Numbered from the stretch's first letter, positions 11,021-23,240 are shown. The stretch is DNA of 64,000 nucleotides from Thamnaconus septentrionalis (GCA_009823395.1 CM020516.1:11008001-11072000); one strand, 5' to 3'. The notes: a model not told the origin generated them from the letters alone. A program made the numbers and translations.

Positions 11021-11680
11021 ACTTGTCTCACCAGCGAGCAGTTCCCCTTATCGGCATGCTAATTTTTAAGTTTTAGCAGGAGTGTCGGGATATTTGTTGA
11101 AAACGATGTACTGCAAGTGATATGAAGTTTCTGCCAGTACTGTTTCACAAATCTATGACTAAAAGTTTTTGGCCCTTATAACCTGACACGCCAGATGGAG
11201 GCATTTGCAATCTGTAAGAGAGCTGATAGAAAGTAAAAGTGAGTAAAGACCTAAAAGTTGACCAGATACGCATTAAGTCCATCACATTCAAGTCAGCTAA
11301 TCTTGTTCTTCCAGGATGCCACAGCTGTAGGCTTACCATTAGGTGCAACGGATGCTATTAGCCACATATAATCACTCCAAACTGTGGCTACTCCCAGTTT
11401 GGAGTGAAGCAAAAACATTTTGTTTGACTTTGTTGTTCTTTAAAGCTCTTGCACTGGTTCAAATGTAGAACTACAACGACTATGTTTCTGAGTAACCTGC
11501 TGAAATGGTGCACTGAAAGGCGCTCCCTTGTTTTGATGATTTTAAGTAACTTTTGAAACTTTAAAAGCTGACTATTTTGGACGTTAGCAAGACAAATGTG
11601 CAAAATGTCTCATCTGGAATTTTAATCCAGCTGCTGTGGGATATCACAGTTTATAATTAAATCAAGAAAAACAAATTGAG
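11021..11680. other. No gene seen; possibly decayed repeat
   Basis: AT-leaning unique DNA with no ATTA cluster, in style like aged transposon sequence. No terminal repeats are found. It contains the hairpin at 11373-11406. Confidence 0.4.
11373..11406. repeat. Perfect 12-bp hairpin
   Basis: CACTCCAAACTG (11373-11384) and CAGTTTGGAGTG (11395-11406) are exact reverse complements with a 10-nt loop. No other copy was noticed in the window. Confidence 0.85.
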
Positions 11681-13020
11681 ACCACCCCTATAGTGGTTGC
11701 AACCTTTACAGATGTGATGTGTGTAGCCTAGGGAAAGTCTTTTTCCTCCTGTGGGCTTTTTATGCCAAGTCAGCACTCTGTCCTGCAGTGCCCTGCCGCG
11801 TCTGTCAGCGGACCCTTTAGTGCCGCCAAGCATGAGGGTGGCAGGGGCTGAAAGCAGGGCAATTGGGATCAGTGTGTGTGTGTGTGTGTGTGTTCGGCTG
11901 CCATTATCAGTTTTGCCCTGACAACACATCTACTTTTCACTTTCACCCCAGAAATGTGGCAGACAGTCGGGGGGGCCCTTGACCAAGGCGGTGCAAGAGC
12001 CGAAGAGAGATGATGGACATGAAAATGAGCTTCTTCTTCTTCTTCTCCTTTTTCCATCCCACCAGCGCCCACCTCACTGAGTCGACGGGAGAAAATGTGG
12101 TGTCGCATCATGTCAGGGTTTGAGTCATGGCCGAGAGGAAACTCGTGCTGGAGTGCCTCCGGTCAAATTCCTACATGGGAATACAGTCAAAGCATGTAAG
12201 TGTTGCTCATAACACACACACACCAGGCCAGGATAAGAGGAATACAATAGAAATGCTCACGTTTGTTAGATTTCTTAATGGCAACGATAATTTAAGTTTA
12301 GTTTAGTTTTTGTCTGGCCTGTCCTTGTTTCCCACCTGTCGGATCATCTTTCCCCAAATGTTTCCACCTGTTCCCATCAACTTGTGTGTATGCGATCAGT
12401 TCATCTTGTCCTCCTTAAAAAATTTTTTTTGTTCTTAGTTTTTTACTCCTCCTTGTGAGTCACTTTTTGTTATTATTCCAGTCAGACCTTTTCCTCTTGT
12501 GAAGGGTTTTATTCTAATTTTAACTCACCTATCATAAAGAACTCAAGTTGAACTTTGCGTTTGAGTTGCGCCATTGGGTTCCGGTCCGACCTCAGTCGTG
12601 ACATCCATCTGCCTGAAGAGCTTAAAGAAAAGCACACTGAGCAAAATTCAACTATTTATTGTTCGAGAAAAAGACTTGTGAGAAAAGTTTTTTTTTTTCG
12701 GGGGAGATGTTATGTATTTATCCAGTCTCCAGATCATAAAGCGAAAATGTTGGTGCTCTTTAGTCATTTGTTGTGCATTTTCTTACTGGAACACTTTACA
12801 GAAATGCTGTGTCTTCAGATCACGCTACAGTAAATGCAAATCGCACTCTTTTTTCAGCTCCGCCTCCGCGGAGTGATTCGGATCTCCTGCGAGCGAGTGG
12901 GGGTGGGGGAGGGAGTGGTGGGGCGGGCAGGCGAGGGGCCGCTCGCGTGATCATTGATGACCGTCAGCCGGCGCCGGCTCTCTGTTGATATGTGGGCCCC
13001 TTCCAAGCTTGGGTAGGCCC
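11681..13020. other. No gene seen; GT repeat, TTC run, unique DNA
   Basis: (GT)11 at 11872-11893 and a short TTC run near 12031. The unique, T-rich sequence of 12240-12560 has no exon features. A GC-rich patch at 12855-12985 has Gly/Ala-coding low-complexity frames on both strands. None is credible as a gene. Confidence 0.45.
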
Positions 13021-13050
13021 GCCACGCCGCGCCACGCCGCGCCACACCAC
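13021..13050. repeat. 10-bp minisatellite, three units
   Basis: The unit GCCACGCCGC is repeated twice exactly and once with changes (GCCACACCAC). Confidence 0.85.
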
Positions 13051-14588
13051 ACCCTGGGGTGCAACAAATATCAGCATTGTAATTTCACGCCTGTGATTAT
13101 TATCGCGAGCTCTATCTCTGACAGGAAATCCTCCACCCATCCTCTTTAGTCCTCCCAGCTGAGATACTGTTTAACAGCCTCTCCCCTGGACCTGCGCGCA
13201 CACTACACACACACACACAAGCGTGCGCGTGCACTCACAGACACACGCGTACACGCACATGCACACGCAATGTTTTAATGTCTTCCCTCCATGGGCCCGT
13301 TTTGGGCTTTCTCATTTCTTCTTCTCCCATCTTCTGTTAATTCACCGCCATCTGCCTCGGCATCTGCTTGAGGAGCCAGAAAAAGTGGGCGAAAGCTAAA
13401 GAAACTCTATTTTTTCCCCCCCTGTTTCCTCACCGCTTTTTTTCCTCCTCCTCCTCCTTCTCCTCCTTTGCGCCTATCTCTGCTCTGCTCTTTTATTTAA
13501 ATGCCGACAGCAGCAGCAGCATCCTCCCTCTTCAGTCTTTGTCTGGCCTTCCGCTCCACCCCCTCTGTAACTGGCCCTGATTTTGCATAATCTTCAAAAA
13601 GGGGAAAAAAAAAAATCAACTTGTGTCTTCCCCCTTCAGCCCTCTCTCTGTCTCCTCCTCTGATGCAAATACAGGGAGACAAAAATTCCCAGCTCACTGT
13701 ATAGGGAGGGAATGACAATAAGTGCATCCCAGTGTGCAAAATCCGAAAATATGTCAAATAATTGTTCGAAATGCCACCACTGGTTACAAGAGTCAACAGA
13801 TAGTGGGATTTAATGACTTTCCCAGCAAGTTTTTGTGAGGATTAAAGGAAGACGCTACCTGCTCCTTGTCGTCTCCTCCACACACTTAATCCCTCCGACT
13901 CTGTTCTATATTTAACTGCTTCCAGAGCCTTTTTCCTCCTGGTCCCTTTCTTCCCACCTCCAGCCGCTCTTCCTATCTTTCCTCCCTCCTTTGAGATTCT
14001 GGGGGAACAATGGGACTGTCCACTCCACAGCCGGCCTGAGCCCCAGGATCAGTCCCTGCCAGCAGAGATTACGCACATACTTTGGCCCCGCCAGAGTTGC
14101 TGTGGAGACCTGGGATGCTGAGAGGGAAAGAAAAAAATCTTGTCTGGGGCTCTAGGAATTCTTGGGCTATGGATGTTTCCGTGAACAGAAGTTAGTGAAG
14201 GGAATTCAGGGACATATCCATTGCAACACATTTAATATCAGTTTAGACTAATTGTGTTGTTTTGGTTTTTCTCTTTCTCTTTTGTCTAAATTTTTGGAAT
14301 AGCAGGTTAGCCCTTCCTATGAATAATTATCAATACAGCGAGTGCTGAAAGGTCCCTGTTATCTTCTTCTCTGACTGCCCTACCTGATGAAAACCTAATG
14401 TATGCAGCTGTAGGAGATACACGAGGGTCACTTGAGCTGTAAGTTCGCAGGCAATAGAATTAATTTGTCCAACTGATTTCCATAAAACACTTTGTGCATT
14501 AGCTCTGATGCGAAAAGTAAAAAATGACCTAAAGTGAGTCTAATGACTACATTGCAAATTCGAGGAAGTTGTTTCGATTTTTGCATCC
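13051..14588. other. No gene seen; CA-rich and pyrimidine-rich DNA
   Basis: 13201-13269 is an impure CA/CG dinucleotide tract. 13400-13480 and 13860-13990 are strongly pyrimidine-rich. The remainder is unique. Open frames over the pyrimidine tracts are Ser/Phe/Pro low-complexity translations. Confidence 0.5.
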
Positions 14589-14596
14589 TCTATGAA

Positions 14597-15161
14597 CAGT
14601 GTTGGCGAGTAATCTATTCCTAAGTACCCACTACTGTAATTAAACTACTTTTTTAGCAATGGAGTAATGTAACGGGATTACTGTGGCAAAACTGGTAATT
14701 ATATCATAATCACTTTATCAAGTAATGATTCCATTACTTTCCCGAAATAATTTGCAAGCTAAAAATGTCTTGTTATCCACAAAATGTCTGAAATTTAGAA
14801 TAACAAACAAACACAACGATGTCAGCGATTGATGATGCAGCCGTGCATGCAAAGTCATTGGTGTGCGACGACGCACCAAACGCGAGCATGGTGGCGGCAA
14901 AAGAAAAAAAACAAAAAATGATTGCATTATGTAATTGGAAATACAAACATTATTTTGAGTTCCTCTCGTCTAAATCAAAGAATATTGTGGTTTGTTGTGT
15001 GCAGGAAACAAGACGTTCTCAACTGTTACTTTATCTTTTTCTGACTAAACTAATTAGTCATTAGTAATTGATTACTTATGAAACAAAGTAATTAGATTAC
15101 TTTTTAATTAGTCAGTCATCAGTAGTTGGATTACTTTTATGGAGTAATCCCAACAACACTG
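14597..15161 (+). mobile_element. hAT-type DNA transposon, internally deleted
   Basis: The left end CAGTGTTGGCGAGTAA and right end CCCAACAACACTG form inverted termini beginning CAGTGTTG, the common start of fish hAT elements. The flanks TCTATGAA (14589-14596) and TCTATGAC (15162-15169) are an 8-bp target duplication with one mismatch, matching the hAT family's 8-bp rule. At 565 bp it is far too short for a full transposase, so it is non-autonomous. The inner sequence holds a coding fragment at 14819-15064, and the subterminal GTAATC/GATTAC-rich sequence fits the family. Confidence 0.88.
14819..15064 (+). pseudogene. hAT transposase N-terminal fragment
   Basis: An open frame of 81 codons contains the stretch NWKYKHYFEF, followed by SKNIVVCCV. 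The spacing of aromatic residues, the N-I-V and the Cys resembles the N-terminal BED-like zinc-finger region of vertebrate hAT transposases. The catalytic RNase-H-like core and dimerisation domain are absent, and the frame ends near the right terminus of the element. It is a decayed remnant inside the transposon, not a host gene. The BED-like assignment is by pattern recognition and is not certain. Confidence 0.5.
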
Positions 15162-15169
15162 TCTATGAC

Positions 15170-15719
15170 TTTACTAATGCAATATTCACCTCAATGCACA
15201 TTTCAAGGCGTTCTGGAAACTCACTGACGGCGGCAAACTTAATTTGTCTTCAAACACACGTCTTTAAACGGTTTGTAGACTTGTGTGCTCCCCCCTCCCG
15301 CTGTGTGGACACTGTAGGAGTGATAAGCTTCCTCCGTGGCCCACTGGGACCTGCGAGTGTTTATTTAGCGGCTCTTACAGACGCTCACCCACACTCGCCC
15401 TCCGGGGGCTTTGCCACGGGCGAGGGCTATTAGAGTCGTGGAATTAAATTCGGGGCTGGACGTCCGCTGCTCCCGGCTCTCTTCCCCTCGGGCTGACATG
15501 GATTGGACGGCTTTGTGCAATATGCTAAAGCACATGGGACTCCGAGTAGACGTGTGATCTTTGACACGGCAGCCACTTTGGATAATTGTTATTACAACCA
15601 CTTCATTGTACTGTCCTATCATATTATCTGGTGATTCTGACCGTGGGCTGCGGTGCCTTGGTCCCTCCCTCTTGCTCCATCTCTCCTTTTCTCATTTTCA
15701 CATCCTCAGCGGGGGAGCT
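15170..15719. other. No gene seen; unique GC-moderate DNA
   Basis: Unique sequence, with GC-rich parts near 15280-15420. Short open frames have no recognisable domain. The element's 8-bp target duplication ends just to the left. Confidence 0.4.
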
Positions 15720-16000
15720 TTTGTCTGATAAGTTGTCACATTAAGCGTTAACTTTTGGGCAATCGCCGCCTCTGTTCTCCCTCTTTATGACGGGCTCCTC
15801 TAATAGCCGTCCCGCAGCAGTGCCCGGGGCGGTGGTGTCGGAAATAAACAGGCTGACACAGTCATTTACTCAAATCGGCCCTCTCACTATTCACAACTCT
15901 CCCCGGTGATAATCCTTGGAACAACAATTATTCCAAATGTCAGAGATCCCAGCCTGGAGGCCATAGACGGATGAACATTAAAAATCTATTACCACCGCTT
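15720..16000. promoter_or_regulatory. Candidate conserved non-coding element
   Basis: TTGGAA (15916-15921) and TTCCAA (15931-15936) flank ACAATTA (ACAAT at 15924-15928 is a SOX-type core), giving a compact symmetric site. TGATAAG near 15727 and GTGATAATCC near 15906 add GATA words. Repeat-poor. Confidence 0.35.
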
Positions 16001-16400
16001 TAAAAAACTCACTGGCCACTTTATTAGCCACACCTTTGCTCGTGCCCGGTGTAAAATGCGATCTAGTGGCGACAGTGTAATGAGGCCCTACGTCACCGCC
16101 GTCGTAAAAAGTCTCCGAGGTGATGGAGTGCGTCCGCCGAGGCTCGTGTTTGTGTTTCATCGCCTTGTTTCCTTTTGTTTCACACGGATCCTTGCGAAGG
16201 AGGGGTGGGATGGTTGAGGGGTGGTTGGAGAGGGTCGAGGGGGGGCAGCAGCGGCGGCAGGCTCCCTCTGATTCGCTGTCACACGGCGCTGTTCTACATG
16301 ACCTCTCATAACCTCATCCCATCCCTCCGAGGACTCCCGGGAACCTTAGGCCGACCCTGCTGATGAGATGAAGATATTTCCACCTCAGCCGAGTGAAACC
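16001..16400. other. No gene seen
   Basis: GC-moderate unique DNA with a G-rich patch (16195-16260). Short frames on both strands overlap one another without domain content. Confidence 0.4.
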
Positions 16401-16960
16401 TCTAATGGTTTTATAGTCTGGGGTTTGACCCGCAGAAATTCTTTAACTGTGTGGTTTTCGTAATAACATAAATAAAGAAAACTCCGGATTGAACCTAAGA
16501 CAACATATTAAGTGGGCCCGATTCTGGGCTGTTTCCTTTTGTCTGCAGACCAGCAGCCCTCCGCCCTGTGGGGAAGTGTTGAGTTTACGTACGCTGCGTA
16601 GTTTACGGGCCCTAATGTAAAAGTATGGCTCGCAGTGTCAATCTATTCCATGTGATTGCCCCTCGTGATGGGCACAAAATCCATCCGGTGATAATGGAAT
16701 CCATCTCCGCCTTTATATTGCATGTATTTGTTACCTTTGGCCCGGTGGCAATAAATCCAGTCTGGTCTCCTTGATGTGGGCCGCTGACCACTGCGAATGG
16801 TCAAGGAGAGTGGCCAGAGTGATGTTCCTCTTAAACGCCTGCTGACACCGAGAGAGTTGTTCCTCTGATTTCGTTGTTTACTGTGCCTTTAAAAGGCTTC
16901 GGATGGAGTTGAATCAAATGACTTAATAGTCCGTTAATGTCAATTGTAATACTTTACAAT
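16401..16960. promoter_or_regulatory. Candidate conserved non-coding element
   Basis: The core at 16620-16770 is repeat-poor, with GTCAATCTATTCCATG, GTGATAATGG and GGCAATAAATCC. The right part carries GACTTAATAGTCCGTTAATG (split near 16925). Composition is unlike the simple-sequence neighbours. Confidence 0.3.
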
Positions 16961-18078
16961 TTTAAAACAACACTGACAGTATTTTATTCTTATTTAAGTA
17001 TGTATTGTTTATTGTGTTGCACCGTGTCGGGAAGTTTAGTGTTGCCGATTGTGCACAGAATGTAACGTCGTTAGACGAGTGAGGAACTCGGTGTGTGAGC
17101 TTCCAGGAGATCAGCCATAATTCCTCCGACCAACTCCCCTGGGGAGCCACGCGTGCAGCAGATGGTAGATAAATAGCATGCACGGGGGGACACACAAGGT
17201 TTTCATCAATTACCTGGCCATAATGTATCAATAGAGTAAAGAAATGTTTTTTGTAATGCTTTTGACAGCATCATCAATATATTAATAAGAGCAGATGTAA
17301 GGCATCAATCTTCATTTTCCAACTTTAAACGGATGCTCCTGCACGTCAGCGTTACCTGAGCGGTAAAACTTGAATTCTGGCTCCTTTCTGGAAAAAAAAG
17401 AAGAAAAAAAAGATAAAGGCCCAGGCCGCCTTTTTTCATGTATCATGCAATCCTTTCCTGTCACGGCCCTCATGTCGGGCCACCGCTACATTCCATAATA
17501 GTAGGCAATGAGCGAGTCATTGTCCTGCATTAGCATGTTACGGTACAGAGAGTTAAAGAGCCCAATTTCATCTGTGCCCGGCGCCCTTCTGATGGGATCG
17601 GCTCTGGTGGGCTTGTGTTTTAGAGGGCTGGTTGCCCCGCCGCGTACAAGGCGATACGGCTTCATAAAGCAGTGAGACATGCTTTCTGGAGCCGAGAGAG
17701 AGCTATTGCAAAACAGTTCATCTGCATTTTCCCGCCACACCTGTGACTGAGAGAGAGCAGAAGTTCTGAGCAGACGTGGTATGCAACAAGCTCAAAAACT
17801 TGACAGAACTTCTTTTTCTTAAGAATATGTAAAATATTATTTTGCATAAAAGTGTCTTGTTTTCCATGCACCACGTGCACATGGAAAATATGCCAAAATT
17901 TCTCCGCGTGCCAGAAATTTCCCCCGAGAGACAAATATTTGTTGTTTTTATATTAAATTCATATGACTACAGAAGCCCAGAATGGACAAGAAGCAAGATA
18001 CTTGCTCGTGATTTAGTGCGATTTCATTGTATTTTAGTTAATTGTAATAAAAGAAAACTTGAAATCTAATAGTAGATA

Positions 18079-18080
<2 letters not shown>
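16961..18080. other. No gene seen; unique AT-leaning DNA
   Basis: Unique sequence, with an A-rich run near 17392-17412 and a small CACGTG-containing hairpin (17860-17888). Open frames of 70-90 codons show no recognisable protein features. Confidence 0.4.
17860..17888. repeat. 9-bp hairpin enclosing an E-box
   Basis: TTTTCCATG (17860-17868) and CATGGAAAA (17880-17888) pair perfectly. The 11-nt loop contains CACGTG, a bHLH-type palindrome. It may be a composite binding site or chance. Confidence 0.75.

Positions 18081-18133
<53 letters not shown>
18081..18133. repeat. (CA)26 microsatellite
   Basis: An uninterrupted CA tract of 53 bp, the purest dinucleotide repeat in the window. Confidence 0.98.
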
Positions 18134-18135
<2 letters not shown>

Positions 18136-18179
18136 CAACTTTTTTTTTGTCCTCTGACAACCTGAGCTCTCCATCTTTC

Positions 18180-18420
18180 AAAGTTGAGAATCCCTCCTGG
18201 GATTGAGTTGAGGATGAAAAGTTTTTATGTATCTCTCAAAAAGTTTTATTGTTATTTATTTATTTTCGCCGGAGTCCTAATTAATATGTTAAGACTTCTG
18301 TAATTAAAATGCTCCTGGTGTAAATGCAATATTCAACGCTTCCCTGACAGTGATGTATTCTACTTGGATTATCCGCAGTGATTTTGACTCGCTAATTAAT
18401 CAACATTATTTATGATGATA
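18180..18420. promoter_or_regulatory. Candidate conserved non-coding element
   Basis: Three strong homeodomain-type words: TAATTAATA (18278-18286), GTAATTAAAA (18300-18309) and CTAATTAATCA (18392-18402). GGATTATCC lies near 18366. Dense and repeat-poor, directly after the CA repeat. Confidence 0.42.
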
Positions 18421-19614
18421 AAAGAGGGGAGAAGGCTGAGTGATGAACAGACTGCCACAGCCTCAGACAAGTAAACTTCGGGAGCGTTCACTGTGAGACG
18501 CCAGCTGACTACCGATACAGTGGCCCTCTCGTAATGACTGTATACTAATGTGGATACTAATGTATCCGTAGCATAAGAGTTGTTTTTCACTGATGATGTA
18601 GTCCAAACACCTAAAAGGCAAAACTTGATAATAATATTTGAGGCTCATTTTCATTCTACAAAACTCTTAGGTTGATGTTTTTCGGAGGGTGTATGAACTG
18701 GAGAGATTTAGCATTGTTTAAACCTTGAATTCCTGGTGGCCTTCCACTGTAACCTCAAATTATTCTCATGAAGGCTCATGATCTTTAATTATTCTGGCGC
18801 CCAAGGGCCAATCTACAATTTTAGCTTTTTTTTCACCCCCTGTCTCAAGGAAATATGCACACCCACTTCCCAAGGCTCCGAGGCTTGGCCCTGCCCACTT
18901 TTTTTTTTTTTTTTTTTTTTAGTTTGAAAGTATTCATTTGCATTTTTATGCAAAGTAAGCGGTGAAAGACTTTTGCCAAGAGTGCATTAGAAATACCATT
19001 AATCACAGTGTTACATGGAGTAAATCAACATCACACCTGCACTGCAGTCCCCAGAGAGCCGAAGCTGAACTTAAATCTCCCAGGTTTTTGGGGGTTTTAC
19101 ACTCGAGATTATACACATAAATCTGTCTGTCAAGACTTTATTTAAAGCTTTCATTAAGGACATATTAAGGATCAGATCAGTGCAAATGTTCAAACAACCT
19201 TGATTTCACCGTAGATTTTTTACTTTTTTTGACAATCCAAAGCCATCTGACGAACATGTTTAACCTGTGGCTAAATATCGCCGGCGACGCGCCAGAGCTG
19301 CAGTTCTACCGTGCGACCCAAGTATCAATTACCGCCTCTTAAGACGCACTTGGAGCTGTATTTCTTAAACATGATGTGAAAAACGACAGGAATTAGTGAG
19401 CCATCAGGGGGGAATGAGCGAATTCGCAGACGGCATAATGTAGCGGTTGTGGCGTCGCTCCTGAAGTTGATGTTCCACCTGCCTTTTCCTCTTCTTATGA
19501 AAGCAACATTAATCTGACGCACCAGTGGAGCTCTGTCTAATGTGAAAATGTAGAACCCCCCCTCAACCCATCCCCACCACCATCACCACCACCACCCTGG
19601 CTTCTGCATGGAAA
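18421..19614. other. No gene seen; unique DNA with T22 run
   Basis: A T22 run spans 18899-18920. Segments around 18710-18830 (CTTTAATTATTCTGG) and 18930-19060 are repeat-poor and could be regulatory, but they have few clustered motifs. C-rich sequence occurs near 19557-19597. No exon was found. Confidence 0.4.
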
Positions 19615-19910
19615 AAAAGGCTTCTATCACGCTAATGATAATAAATGGCAACTAATGGGATGACCAAACATAACAAATGGAAAATTTTAAAGGTACGGGG
19701 GCCACATTAAATCTGCAATGACATCCGCAAGTCAGAGCTGTGCCTGCGCTAAGCAAGAAAAATTGATCACGTTCATGAGTGAAGTTTCACCGCTCATAAT
19801 AATACACATCACATTCAGGCGCGATACTGTGTTTCTTTATGCTTTCTTGAAGAGAAATCTATTAATCTCCTTCCAGTGATGCACTGGGCTAATGCAGTCA
19901 TTTTCTGTTG
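19615..19910. promoter_or_regulatory. Candidate conserved non-coding element
   Basis: GCTAATGATAATAAATGG (19631-19648), CACATTAAATCTGC near 19704, CTCATAATAATAC near 19793 and TCTATTAATCTCC near 19858. It lacks simple sequence and open frames. Confidence 0.38.
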
Positions 19911-20258
19911 GCCTTTTTTAAATTTTTTTCCAGTTTTTTTCAAATGGGGGGAAAGAAAAATAATTTACAGTCAGACATGAAGACTGCCGACTGACGCTGA
20001 CACCTCAAACAAAGTGCCTTGAATTGTAATTTAAGCAGATATGACAGCTTGTCTGCTATCAAACATTTTAACTTTTTTATTTTCAAATGCATTGTTATGT
20101 TTAGACATCCGTGCCCCATTATTTTTGAGTAACTTTAAAGTCCATAATTTTACATATTTTTTTGGGCTATTATTTTGTATTATTGTCTTCATGGACAATG
20201 TAAATATTCTGCGACTAAACACATCTGTGTCTTTCTAAGCTCTTATTTTATCCAAATA

Positions 20259-20338
<80 letters not shown>

Positions 20339-21440
20339 ACACTGATGGACTGTGGAATACATGTTTAAAGTGTTTTTACAGCGGTAAGGACTCCGCTGTA
20401 CACCTCTATATCTTCTAAAGGCTGACACTGAGAAGTCTTGGTGGTTTTCAGCTCTTTGTGTGCTTGGCATCGAGTGGAACCACATTTGTCTTAATGATCG
20501 TGCTCCTTGAGCTGATTTTTTTGTTTCACAATAATCAATAAGAAAGTCGCCGGTGGCAGCCATGCCCAGGAAAAGCAGAGGGGAGATGTAGAGTGCCATT
20601 CTTTCTCCGCGCCGGCCTTGTCAGTGTAACAATGCTTTTAGAGTTTGGCCCTGAGCATCTAAACACACTCTCCATCACTCCTGAAATCCTAGCAGGCCAC
20701 ACTTGGCTGCCATTGCAACTTAGATACAGTCTCAATTTGTATGTTGTCTCTCAGTTGACGTTGGGGGGAAAAAAAAGGATTGATCCCCCCCTCCTCCGTT
20801 GCAGGCCAACAGTTACTGTGCATCTGTTTCCAGACTGGATTTATTCCTGTTTTCGTTTAAAAAAAAATAAATAAAAAGAAAGAAAAGTGTCACTGCTGAC
20901 AAATTTACAGGTAACTCCATATTTCCTGGATTATATTGTTATCATACCTGTATCGTGCCCTGTCACGTTGTAAAGCATGAATCATCTTTGCTGCTGAGAG
21001 TTAAATGGGAAAATTTTAAACTTTGGGGAAGAAAGTTGACTTTTTGCATTTGTATTAGAGGTAGATTGCACATAAACATACCAAGAAATGGCCTACAGTG
21101 ATCAAGTGTGTACACGTTGTGCCAGAACCTGAAGATGCTAAAAGCTGCCATGATTTGCACAGGATAGATGACTTGTAGAGGTTTGAGTTTTATCCATCTG
21201 GCTAAATCTCTTTCCTGTTTTATTGCAGTAGTCCCGCCTCCCTGATTAGCTTACTTATGTCACCTGTGTCCAACACCTGCCCTCTTGTTGCCAGTTTCCC
21301 TTTTCCGATATTGACCATTGAAAAAAACAAACAAACAAACTTATAAGTTGAACGCTTTGGCCTCCAACCAACAGCACCAGATTGCCCAAGAATAATAATA
21401 TAAATAATAATAAGAACCGGACGTCCGCACAATCATCCCC
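19911..21440. other. No gene seen; AT/AAT microsatellite and unique DNA
   Basis: 19911-20240 is AT-rich. The microsatellite at 20255-20337 is followed by unique DNA (20340-20760), a small A-rich/AAAT patch near 20860-20885, and AT-rich sequence that reads like an old repeat (20990-21180). No termini were recognised. Confidence 0.45.
20255..20337. repeat. (AT)n-(AAT)n-(ATGATA)n compound microsatellite
   Basis: AT units pass into about 14 AAT units and then into ATGATA units, an 83-bp compound tract. The unit change suggests stepwise expansion. Confidence 0.95.
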
Positions 21441-21661
21441 GGATGAACTTCTTGCTCTCGCTGTTGTTGTCAGATCCATTCAGACGGCGGTCCGGCGAAA
21501 CGCGGGGAGAAAAAGAGAGCGGGGCAGGGAGAGGAGTGGTGGAGTGCAGCCCCCGTTTGGCCCCTCAGTGACCAGGCGGGAGGAGGGGGGTGGGGTGGGT
21601 GATAAATGACTACCACGCTCATCCCTGTCAGCACTGGGCGAGTGGGCGAGGGAGGGGTGGC

Positions 21662-21694
<33 letters not shown>

Positions 21695-22260
21695 TGGAGG
21701 TGGCGGTGGGGGGGCAGCCCTCCTACGGCGAGCTACATCATCCTAACAACATTATTCTTTTTGCGCGGCTTGTCGATAGGAGCCCCTCCTCCCCAGCCCT
21801 CCGCCCCGGTGTGATTGGCATGGGGATCCGCTCAGGTTAATTGGAAGCCTGAACTGTGTCACAGCACGGGAAGCTGAGCAGACATTGTCCCCCCCCCAAT
21901 CCCCCACACCCCTTGTAATAACACGGGAGGCCTGTGCGTCTGTATATCGATTACATCTTGGGTTCACGGCGCCCGCACGGGAATGAAATATCAGAGGACA
22001 GGTTATGGATGTTTCCATCAGTAGCGCTGAGAGGCGCGGAGATGGTCCACTTGTAACATTGGGGGATTCTCTCGAGGGGCTCCTGACAATAACAAATAAT
22101 TTATTCAACCGCCTGCATCGAACCGGCCAAGTGGAGCGCGTCCGGCGTCGGCGTGCGCGCAAAGTGCTTTTGAGGAGTGGTTTGAGGAGGTTTGATTAAT
22201 GGCTTGAAATGTCTTGCCGCGCATTTAACCTGGCGAGTGAGTCTTCTGAAAAGTTGGCCG
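21441..22260. other. No gene seen; GC-rich with GT repeat
   Basis: GC- and G-rich DNA (21480-21660), (GT)14 at 21666-21694, C-run sequence near 21889, then less skewed DNA. The part at 21960-22200 has GATGTTTCCATCAG and AATAACAAATAATTTATTC (about 22088) and might be regulatory. A 136-codon minus frame crosses these parts and has no domain. Confidence 0.4.
21666..21694. repeat. (TG)14 microsatellite
   Basis: An uninterrupted TG tract of 29 bp. Confidence 0.95.
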
Positions 22261-22959
22261 TGATCAGATGAGGTTAATGTGCAGCTTTGCAAGTGTTTTT
22301 GTGTAAAGATGTTTTTGAATGAGATGGAGAACAAACCTCACCTGGTTCTCGCGGTTCAAAGTTCGCCGCATCGCAACTGTGGGATTCCATCGGCAAATGC
22401 GCTCGCTTCTTTTTGTGCAGAAATAAAAAAATTGCCTCTAGCCATTGAATTTCTTTGTCTGCTAATTGGTCCCCCTCGCTCCCCCTGTTCCTGTGTGTCC
22501 ACCACCTTTTAGCCACTGAGGAAGACGAACCCGGCCTACTGACAGGTGCATCAGAGTCAAGAGGAAACGCTCTGTCTCTTCCTCCCATTTTGACCCCACC
22601 CCCCTATCCCCCCACCTTTTTTTTTTTACGTGCCTTTTGATCAAGGACCCATATCTTGCATTAGATGAGCGACACACGATACCCCGCAGAGAAGGTAACC
22701 TTACGCCCTTACACACAGCTCTCACCCCTGTGGACAAGGCCACCCTGGTCAGATAAAGCAGACTGGGTGAGTGACAGTGCTAATAAGAGGGCGAGGAAAG
22801 GTGTCTTTTCGTGTGATCTGTTTTTTTTTTGGGGTTTTTTTTGGAAAGAGTTGCTCGCGGTTCTGCGCTAATACGTCGCCACTTTTGCTACCTTATCCAG
22901 CTGCGGAACAACCTGCCCAGTTTGTGAAGTGCTCGCCCCCCGCCCCCACCGAGAGTCAC
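22261..22959. other. No gene seen
   Basis: Unique DNA with C-rich (22590-22620) and T/G-run (22817-22848) patches. The open frames are short and overlap on both strands. Confidence 0.4.
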
Positions 22960-23240
22960 ATTCTTATTATTGCTCCAATCATTCCAGGTGACACCTTGAT
23001 GCATTGTTTGGCGGCCAAGGTAAAAGCCTTGATGTCATAACTCAGGAATTTTTGCCTATTAATTTAGAAATTAATTACAAACGCAAAGTGACATTTTACA
23101 AGAAATGTTTAGCATAGCATGAATTATTGCCGCTGTAAATTGGACGCAAGCAACGAAGTGCAAAGCCTCGACTTGGGCTCGTTGTGATTAATAAAAGACG
23201 CCTTCGCTTCAGTTTCAGAGCCAGTCATGAATGAACGATA
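22960..23240. promoter_or_regulatory. Candidate conserved non-coding element
   Basis: CCTATTAATTTAG (about 23056), AAATTAATTAC (about 23068-23078), GAATTATTGCC near 23121 and GTGATTAATAAAAG near 23184 lie in repeat-poor sequence. The motif content is similar to other candidates here. Confidence 0.4.
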
